Part shown: piece after piece, positions 56,664 through 64,000 of the stretch
How the letters are laid out: each line of letters starts with the position of its first letter
How positions within the stretch are numbered: the stretch's first letter is position 1
DNA from: Galeopsis tetrahit
Lineage: Eukaryota > Streptophyta > Magnoliopsida > Lamiales > Lamiaceae
Reading direction: 5' to 3'
DNA length: 64,000 nt
Assembly (NCBI GenBank): GCA_963675135.1
Contig: OY776120.1
Location: forward strand, 13,048,001-13,112,000
Program-made: the position numbers and the translations under genes
Notes under the pieces: generated by a model
Database searches by the model: none
What the model was told of the DNA's origin: nothing
What the model saw: only the letters and a program-made list of their open reading frames with translations

Positions 56664-58410
56664 AACCCCCCCAAACTTAAAATGTTGTTTGTCCTCAAAC
56701 AACTAAGCACTTTAAAGCAATGAGGGTGGAATGATCACAATGGAATATTCAATGTAATTCACACATGCAAAGTAGGATGTAATGATATCTCTTTCTCAAA
56801 GTGCATTTCTCAATGAAGGTCATAGGCTCACTATTGCAATTCACACTCATGGATCAAAGAATGCACAAGTACACAACACATTGTGATGGGAAACATAATC
56901 CAAATGCTCAAGTCCTCTACTCACATGATGGAGTGTTTCTCTCAAACACACAAATAAATTAAGGATATTAAAACACTCATCAACCAAGTCATGCTATGCA
57001 ATCACCATATGCTTGCCCAACTTCTACTTTCTACACACACTCAAATGCTCAACAATGTGATCAATAGGACTTTATCAAGGATGTAACATTGGCTCTTTGG
57101 TCAAGGTGGGGTAAATTTGGATGAAGTAACTCATAAACTAGTGGAGAGTGAGAGATAAAGACGTACATCTCAAAAACTTCTCAAGATAAAGTTACAATTC
57201 CGCGGATTGCAACTCAAAAACTCTAACTTCCACAATTTATTTGTTCTCTTTTGAGTACATTCTACACCACAAAACCATTGAACACTTTTTTATTCTTTTC
57301 AAGCTTTTGGAGCTCTTTGTCCCTCTTTTCTTTTCCTTGATTTTTCTTTTCATCTTTCTCTTTTTCTTCTTTCAACTTTTCCAACTTTCTCCTTTTCACC
57401 AAAAGTATTCATTCAAGCACATGTTTTTCACTTTGTCTTTTATCCTCCACTAGATATAGGAATCAAAGGCTCAAAAAGGCTAAGTGGTTAACATTATAGT
57501 TTGCCAAGAAAATGAGGAATTAAGCTCAAGGGGCTAACTACGGACAATTACTTCGGTTTTGGGAAATTTTGGCTAAGTGACTCTTTAAGAACAAGATGGC
57601 CTATATCACATCACATCATCTCACATAATCATGCTTTCAAACAAGAACTTAGGCAAGTTCTAGAATTACTAGCAATAACCTAGTCCACTCTCAAATGAAC
57701 TAAACCGGATTACATGCTCGATTCAAGGCTCAATTCTCACCGGTTTATTCAATAGGACTCTCACATTCATCAAATGTCCCCAAACAACAACACATCATAT
57801 ATCCATGCTATCCAAGATTACAAATATGAACACAATCATGATACTATATCCAACATCAATCATGCAAACATTTAAAGCAAATAGACATCACCACAACTAC
57901 TCAACAATGGATCCCGATGACTATTCATGCTCACATTTCACCAAAGATCCACTACCCAACAAATGATCAAAACCAACTCAAACAATATAAGCATGTGAAA
58001 GACAAATGTGCGCCGGTGCAAAATGTGACACAAGTAGAATGACGAACCGGTGCAAGGGTAACAACTTAGTAGAGAAGTAAAAGAAAAATAACTCCCCCAT
58101 ACTTAGAATTTTACTATGTATAAATTCTAAGTTTGGGGCTACAAGTTGTTACCTCCCTCCTTGCACATCCAATGCTTCTTCAAAGATCACCATTGCATCA
58201 CTTGCTTTCTTTCTTCAAAGTTGGTCTTGCTTCTTCTTCATTCTCCAAGACTTGATATCCATAGTACTCTTCATCCATACCTACAAAATAAACCAAGCCA
58301 TCAAAACTATCAAAGCAATAAAAATCAAGAAAGCAATAAAACCTTGGGTTGCCTCCCAAGAAGCGCTATTTTTAACGTCCTATGCCGGACGGTTCTCCTT
58401 GAGGGGAATA
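56664..58410 (-). other. Non-coding 3' part of the gypsy element
   Basis: 1.75 kb between the Gag stop and the 3' LTR. CA-rich plus strand (hence short T/S-rich frames), no pol similarity. Minus-strand GTTGTTTGAGGACAAACAAC lies just before the purine tract, a wording often seen before the 3' LTR in Athila/Tat elements. Confidence 0.75.
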
Positions 58411-61011
58411 TCAAGTCACCCCCTTGTCACCCTTGTTCTTGACCTTCCGTGCCCATACAACTTTCTTAAGTCCATCAAAACATCCACTAGCTAGCCCATC
58501 CGGCTCCTCAACCATGTCATAAGATGTTGATGCCTCATTCATCCTCAAGTTTGCACAAGTAGCTTTCTTTGATTTGGGGGCGTTTTTGGAAAAAACTCCC
58601 CCAAACTTGGCCTTTTTGCCCATCTCTAATTCCTTATCCTTCTCTTTGGGGTTCTCCTCCATAACATTGATTTTGAAATCTTCTTCCACCTTCTCTTTCA
58701 TTGGCTTTGGAGGGTGATCTCCTCTAGAGTATCCATACTCTCCATCTTCATCGTCCCGGATTTTGATGGCTCTATAAATGTTGAACAAGACTTTCTCATC
58801 GTTCACTTGAAGTTCTAGCTCTCCTTTCTTCACATCAATTTTTGCCCCACCGGTTGCCAAAAATGGCCTTCCCAAAATCAATGGAACATACTTATCTTCC
58901 TCCATATCCAACACTACAAAGTCCACCGGGAATATAAACTTATCAACCTTAACCAACACATCTTCCACTATACCCAAAGGGTATGTCACGGATCTATCCG
59001 CCAATATAAGGCTCATTGTGGTTTGTGTAAGCTTTCCCAAACCAAGTGACTTGAATATGGAAAAGGGCATGAGATTAATGCTTGCTCCCAAATCACACAA
59101 AGCTCGAAATGTACCTCCATCTCCAATAACACATGGCAAGGTGAAGGATCCGGGATCTCTAAGCTTTTGAGGTAACTTTGCTTGAATGATTGAGCTACAT
59201 TCTTCGGTCAAATGCACCGTTTCATACTCCACCATCTTCCTCTTGTTTGACATGATTTCTTTCAAAAACTTGGAGTAGTGGGGCATTTGTTCTAGAGCTT
59301 CGGCAAAGGGAATGTTGATGTGGATCTTCTTGAACATCTCCACAAACTTGGCAAACTTGTGATCCAAACCCTTTTTCTTCAATCTTTGGGGGTATGGAAG
59401 GGGTACCTCATTTTTGCTCTTGTCTTGAGGAGGGATTGCCTCCTCACTCTTCTTCTCCCCTTCTTTCTCTTTCACTAAGCCATCATCTTTGTCAACACCC
59501 TCGGATGCTATTATCACTTCCTCCTCTAACGGCATCTTGGGCCCTTCGTAGCTTGTCCCACTTCTTAGCCTTATGGCATTGCATTGCTCCTTGGGATTTA
59601 GCTCCGTGTTAGAGGGGAATTGCCCCGGAACGTGTTGCTTTCCAATGGCATTAGAGAGTTGGCCTATTTGCTTTTCTATGACTTTCATGTTGTTTGCCAT
59701 ATTCTTGATCATTTCTCCTTGTTCATCAAATCTTTGCCGAGTTATGTTATCATTCTCTCTAGTCTCTCTCATGAATTTCGTGGTTTCCCCCATAAAAGCA
59801 CAAAACATATCCTCCATTGATGGCTTTGATGAAGACTCCACAATAGCTTCATCTCTAACATTAAAATTTGGAGGTGGGATGATGGCATTCCTTGTGTTGG
59901 CATAGGAGAAATTCTCATGTTGCCTCAATCCGGGATGGTAATGATTCGGGTTAGGGGGATTTTGCCTCTCGTTCCAACCTCTTTCTCGAAATTGACGGTC
60001 CCTTTGATTGTTCATATAATGGGCCTCTTCATATTGATCTTCACTAGGTCCCATCAATGACTTGGCCGCCATCATCGAAGTCAACTTGTCCATCTTGTTG
60101 GATAAAGTAGCAAAATCATCCGACTCCTTAGTGGAAGCAACTTTCCGGGCTTGTCTTCTCTCGGATGGCCATTGGTGTCCGTTCTTTGCCATCTCCTCTA
60201 GAAGCACATAACCTTCATCCGTCGTCTTGCCCAACAACGAACCTCCACCGGCCGAGGCATCTACCATCCCTCTCGTACGGTGGTCCATACCGTTGTAGAA
60301 GTAACAAATCAATTGGTCTCTTGAGAAACCATGTTGAGGGCAACTCCTTATCAAATCTTTAAAGCGCTCCCAAGCCTCGGCTAACGACTCATCGTCATCT
60401 TGCATAAAGGAAGAAATCTCTCCTCTTATCTTGATGGTCTTGCTTGGAGGAAAGTACTTCATTAGGAAAGCATCTACAAGATCGGCCCAATTTTCGATTG
60501 TCCTTAGATCAAGAGACATGTACCATTGCTTTGCACGATCACGGAGGGAAAATGGGAACAATTGGAGACGGATGTAATCTTGAGGGACACGATTAATCTT
60601 AACCGTTCCACTTATCTCTAGGAATTGAGATAAATGGAGGTTAGGATCCTCCTTTGACAACCCTCCAAATTGGTTGTTTTGAACCATCATGATTAGGGCC
60701 GGCTTGAGCTCAAAGTTATGAGCATCAACGGGTTCCCGACCCGCTCCTCCATAGGGCCTCGGAATTGGGCGGAAATGATCTCTTAGTACCCTTTGTGGTC
60801 GATTTCCCCCATTCCCATTCGGTTCCTCAAATCCATCAACCCCTTGATTCTCAACTTCCTCCTCGACCTCTTCAACAATCGGATTTTCCCTTCGATTCAT
60901 TCTTTCCAACTCTAGTCTTCTCCTTTCGGCGTTCCTTCTTCGACAATTGGCCTCAATCTCCGAATCTAAAGGTAACACTTCTTGGTGGTCCCTCTTAGAT
61001 CGTGTGATCAT
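58411..61011 (-). CDS. Gag-protease ORF of gypsy retrotransposon
   Basis: 866 codons, undamaged. Residues 1-60 are basic then acidic. The Gag core (about 140-250) has RLQLFPFSLRDRAKQWY, FLMKYFPPSKT and the SLAEAWERFKDLIRSCPQH block typical of Athila/Tat elements. PSNTELNPKEQCNAIRLRSG sits at 466-485. A retropepsin-like domain spans about 625-745 with CDLGASINLMP (Asp640) and LILGRPFLATGGA. No CCHC zinc knuckle was seen. The C-terminus is Lys/Glu-rich. RT and integrase are absent, so the element must rely on a partner for mobility. Start 61011 follows a 155-nt leader after the PBS. Confidence 0.9.
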   Translation of the reverse strand: MITRSKRDHQEVLPLDSEIEANCRRRNAERRRLELERMNRRENPIVEEVEEEVENQGVDGFEEPNGNGGNRPQRVLRDHFRPIPRPYGGAGREPVDAHNFELKPALIMMVQNNQFGGLSKEDPNLHLSQFLEISGTVKINRVPQDYIRLQLFPFSLRDRAKQWYMSLDLRTIENWADLVDAFLMKYFPPSKTIKIRGEISSFMQDDDESLAEAWERFKDLIRSCPQHGFSRDQLICYFYNGMDHRTRGMVDASAGGGSLLGKTTDEGYVLLEEMAKNGHQWPSERRQARKVASTKESDDFATLSNKMDKLTSMMAAKSLMGPSEDQYEEAHYMNNQRDRQFRERGWNERQNPPNPNHYHPGLRQHENFSYANTRNAIIPPPNFNVRDEAIVESSSKPSMEDMFCAFMGETTKFMRETRENDNITRQRFDEQGEMIKNMANNMKVIEKQIGQLSNAIGKQHVPGQFPSNTELNPKEQCNAIRLRSGTSYEGPKMPLEEEVIIASEGVDKDDGLVKEKEGEKKSEEAIPPQDKSKNEVPLPYPQRLKKKGLDHKFAKFVEMFKKIHINIPFAEALEQMPHYSKFLKEIMSNKRKMVEYETVHLTEECSSIIQAKLPQKLRDPGSFTLPCVIGDGGTFRALCDLGASINLMPFSIFKSLGLGKLTQTTMSLILADRSVTYPLGIVEDVLVKVDKFIFPVDFVVLDMEEDKYVPLILGRPFLATGGAKIDVKKGELELQVNDEKVLFNIYRAIKIRDDEDGEYGYSRGDHPPKPMKEKVEEDFKINVMEENPKEKDKELEMGKKAKFGGVFSKNAPKSKKATCANLRMNEASTSYDMVEEPDGLASGCFDGLKKVVWARKVKNKGDKGVT

Positions 61012-61191
61012 AAATCATGTCTATCAAAAGAGCAAACGAGAGTGAGAATTGCAAATAAGATCAAGATAACAAACACAAATATTTTTTTGGAATTTTGCAA
61101 ATAAAGAAAGCAAGTAAATGTCTAAACTAAAACTCTCTTAGCCTACACTCTAGAGCTTATAGAAACCTCCCCGGCAACGGCGCCATAAACT

Positions 61192-62813
61192 TGGTTCACG
61201 TGTTATACAACACTAAAATAAACAACCGCAAGTGTACGTCGTCTATTGTAGCGTGATAAGCACGAGGTCGATCCCACGAGAAGGCTAAGCGTAAAAGTGG
61301 TAGTTTGCTAGCCGAGTTCTAAATAGACGTGATCGATAATTTGAATATGATGATTCACTCTAAAATTACCTAACAAGTGTCACAAATAAGTAATAAAGAG
61401 CAACGACAAAATCGACCAAATACCAAACAAACAAGTAAAATGAAAGTAAAATGAGTGTAATTCAAAGAGAAAAGGTGGGTTCCAAGGCAGTTGTATTACT
61501 TAGATGTCCGTTTATGAATGTTATCTCGTTTAGATGGCCATTAAGTTGATCTCATATAGGGTGATCACACAAGAAGAATTAATTAATCTCCCGATCTAAT
61601 TAACCAAAGGCGTAATGTAACATAAGTTCGTATCTCTACCTCACAAATGTTGCATCGCCTAAAATAGCTCCTAAGATCATTCGAGTCCCTCTCCAATAAT
61701 TAATCCTCTCCCGAGCTCATAATAATACCGGGTTGCATATTCGCATACGATTAAATGGAATAAATCTCCCGATCTTACCCCAATTAACAATAAATTAAGC
61801 AATTCATTATGGCCAATAACAACATGCTTGACAATGGATAATTGAATATGCAAATAAGAGATAAACACCAATTAAAGCAATAAATTACTCATAAACATCA
61901 ATCCAAGTCTTACAATGCCTTAGAACCACAAATTGTTTAGCTAACTACTAACATAACCAAATTACAAAATCCAAATGAAATAACTAAATAAAAAGAAAAA
62001 GAAAGAGAAAGCTTAGTCTAGGATGTGGTAGGGAATGAAATTCCCAAGCTAATGCCTCCTTCCTTGCATGAATTGGTGGAGAGATGAAGAAGATATGGCC
62101 AAAAACCTCCAAGTATGTGTGGGTGTGTGAAAGAATTCTTGAGAGAGGGGTTAGATGGTGTGAAGTTTAAGAAGTGGGGTATTTATAGTGTTGGGGTAGG
62201 GTTTAAGTGGGATATTTGCAAGTGAGTCCCTCAAAAATAGAGAAATCACGCGTTTGGCACCGAAAATGGGGCGGCCCGGCCGGGTGGATGAGTCGGCCAA
62301 GCAAAACGAAAACAGGGGTCGAGTGGCCCGGCCGGGCGAGTGGTGCCGCCCGGCCGGGCGGAAACTTCGTAAATGGAGGTGTGGGTTGGCCTTCTCGGCC
62401 GCCCGGCCGGGCCGAAACTTCGTGTTTGCCCAGATTTCAAGTGCTCGGCCGCCCGGCCGGGCGAGTCATGTGGCCCGGCCGGGCCAAAACCTCGTTTTGG
62501 CTCCGCCTCTTGTTTTCCGTCCTCCAACTTCGTCCCTCTGTATCTTGAGTTTCCGACCTCCGATCGACTCGATTCTTTTGTCTATTCCACTCCATTTTTC
62601 GAGCCGGATCCAATGGTGCACTCCTCTTTCCGGTCCGATCACTTGTGGTATGTGTTTTGCTCCAAATTCCATCGTTTTACCTATAAAATCGACAAAACAA
62701 TACCTTTCTCTCATTTTGACTAAAACAATCATATTCAATGCATAATTCAATGAAATCCTCATCAAAATTCACTTCACATGTGCCCCTAAAACGTGTAAAT
62801 TCCACCCGAATCA
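61192..62813 (-). repeat. 5' LTR of the gypsy element
   Basis: 1622 bp. The minus-strand TATA CACTATAAATACC (complement of about 62178-62190) should drive the Gag transcript. At least seven single-base differences from the other LTR were seen by eye. Confidence 0.92.
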
Positions 62814-62829
62814 CCTTTCTCGGCGTCAG

Positions 62830-63250
62830 CATTTTTTGCCGACGGATTTTTGAATTCCGTCGGCATTTGCCGACGGAAATACCGAGGGAAAATTGCCGAC
62901 GGAATGACCGTCGGTATTCCGGACAACCCGTTTAACAAACCGGGTCAACATTCTGTCGGTAATTCCGTCGGAAACAATGAATTAAATAATTATAAAAAAA
63001 ATTAGAATAAATTAAAATAATTATAAACGAAATGAATTAAATAATCAAATGCCGACGGAAGCCGACGGATATTCCGTCGGTATTATACTGACGGAATATC
63101 CGTCGGTATTATACCGACGAAATATCCGTCGGCATTATGCTGACGGAATATCCGTCGACATTTGACCGACGGAATATCCGTCGGTAACACAAAATATGAA
63201 TAAAAAAAATATAATTCCGAAATTAACATACCGACGGAATATCCGTCAAT
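62830..63250. repeat. CACTA subterminal CCGACGGAATATCCGTCGG array
   Basis: A dozen or more copies of the palindrome CCGACGG(A)-ATAT/ATT-CCGTCGG, spaced 15-40 bp. Same motif as at 54955-55010, on the other side of the gypsy insertion. The array resumes at 63900-64000. Confidence 0.85.
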
Positions 63251-63479
63251 AAAACAAAATATTAATAAAAAAAATATGCGTGGCCGGGGAGGCCCCGACC
63301 AAAATTTCATTTTCCGACCAGAATTACATTTTCCGAGAGGTTGGGAATGTGAAGAAATTTCGTAAAAAATGTCATTATGTAAAAATTAAAATATTATGTA
63401 ATGAAACAATAATATTACATGAAATATTATGTTGGGAATGTGAAGAAATTGGCATTGTTTTTAACAAATCAAATTAATT

Positions 63480-63722
63480 AGTAGCTTACTTTATCATTAT
63501 CATCATCATCTAATACGTACTTCCAGAAACTGACGGTGGCTTCGTCTTCTTCCAGTCTCCGGCGAAGGGCGGCGAATTCGTCTACTTCAAGGAAACAACC
63601 AAAAAATTAAAAAAAAATCGATGTTGAAGTTCAAAATTTTTCAATCTAAACTCAAAATCACTTACGTCGGAGTCAGCCAACTTATTAAAACGCCGGAGGA
63701 GCACAGATTGGGCGGCGGCCAT
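63480..63722 (-). pseudogene. Possible gene fragment or first exons inside the CACTA
   Basis: Minus strand: an ATG at 63722 opens 19 codons (MAAAQSVLLRRFNKLADSD) ending at a good donor GTAAGTG (63665). Downstream an open stretch (63582-63491) reads DEFAALRRRLEEDEATVSFW and on to a DDDDNDK run before another donor, GTAAGC. The two frames do not join in phase through a plain GT-AG intron, so either a boundary is missed or the copy is broken. It may be a captured host gene piece or the remnant first exons of the CACTA's own transcript. Confidence 0.4.
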
Positions 63723-64000
63723 GCTTCACGTTGGAGAGAAATCGGCGCGGAAGATTGGTGGAGAGAAATCGGCGCGGGAATAGGGCCGGTGAGGTCGCCG
63801 AAAAGTTGGTTGGAGAAGAGGATCGAGTAGGGATCGTAAAGAGGAAAGTTTGGAAAGAGTGAAAGAAAAACCTAGGTTGAGTTATATATAAGGATTTATT
63901 TTCCGTCGGCATGTTCAAATACCGACGGAATTTTCAAAAAGTAAATACCGACGGATTAGGTATTTTTCAAAAAGTAAATACCGACGGATAATCCATCCGT

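Larger units (their letters stand above)
55021..62813 (-). mobile_element. Ty3/gypsy element encoding only Gag-protease (Athila/Tat-like)
   Basis: Complete 7793-bp element on the minus strand with 5-bp duplication CCTTT (55016-55020, 62814-62818). 5' LTR 61192-62813 (1622 bp), 3' LTR 55021-56663 (1643 bp), each TGATTCGGG...GTGAACCA on the minus strand. PBS TGGCGCCGTTGCCGGGG (complement of 61185-61169) starts 6 nt inside the 5' LTR and is of the kind found in Athila/Tat-type elements. Purine tract TTTGGGGGGG abuts the 3' LTR. One intact ORF; no RT, RNase H or integrase in the remaining 1.75 kb. Confidence 0.93.
54929..64000. mobile_element. Second CACTA element, right end outside window
   Basis: Begins CACTACAAAAAAAGGGCGTT at 54929. 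Subterminal CCGACGGATTTTCCGTCGG palindromes lie at 54955-55010 and resume at 62830-63250 and 63900-64000, where the window ends still inside the array. A 7.8-kb gypsy element interrupts it. Without that the visible part is about 1.3 kb, so it is non-autonomous. The right terminus and target duplication cannot be checked here. Confidence 0.8.

Overview
This is a plant nuclear window. The genes are split by short GT-AG introns, spacers are very AT-rich, and the window is full of plant transposons (Stowaway, hAT, PIF/Harbinger-like, CACTA, Mutator-like, pogo/Emigrant-like, Ty1/copia, Ty3/gypsy, LINE). The protein families point to a dicot, perhaps an asterid such as Lamiales; the order is a guess. 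Exon ends below come from splice consensus, unbroken phase and family similarity, not from transcripts.

Genes, left to right. (1) 915-3589 (+): 3' eight exons of an aspartic proteinase-like protein 1 type protease. (2) 8355-8902 (+): a heavy-metal-associated isoprenylated protein (HIPP). (3) 11217-14648 (+) and (4) 20756-15222 (-): two tail-to-tail MIKC*-type MADS-box genes, reconstructed as 11 exons/329 aa and 14 exons/426 aa, with closing reading frames and stop codons 573 bp apart. (5) 29834-30964 (+): intronless TRAPPC12-like TPR protein. (6) 33923-37597 (+): plastid prephenate/aspartate aminotransferase, 10 exons, 478 aa. (7) 39626-41352 (+): NEN-type DEDDh exonuclease, 6 exons, 296 aa. 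(8) 46919-46458 (-): plastid DnaJ20-like J-protein.

Mobile DNA fills most of the rest. 22575-28817 is a decayed minus-strand Ty1/copia element (TSD GAAAG). Its left LTR is split by a pogo/Emigrant-like element, which is itself split by a 5'-truncated LINE with an RNase H domain and an 18-bp TSD. 43373-45942 is a CACTA element (TSD GTA) holding a PIF/Harbinger-like MITE, telomere-like repeats and tRNA-like sequence. 48715-52647 holds three Mutator-like elements in a row, each with its own 9-bp TSD; the first two, and a diverged copy at 28940-29740, share a pair of internal hairpins. From 54929 to the window end lies a second CACTA element interrupted by a very young Ty3/gypsy element (55021-62813, TSD CCTTT). 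That element encodes only Gag and a protease-like domain, a gag-only type. Many small MITEs sit in introns.

The genes do not form an operon or pathway; they are independent nuclear genes. The tightest functional link is the MADS pair, probably paralogous pollen-type regulators. The most unusual content is the nested transposons with readable insertion order and the Mutator-like family with conserved twin hairpins.
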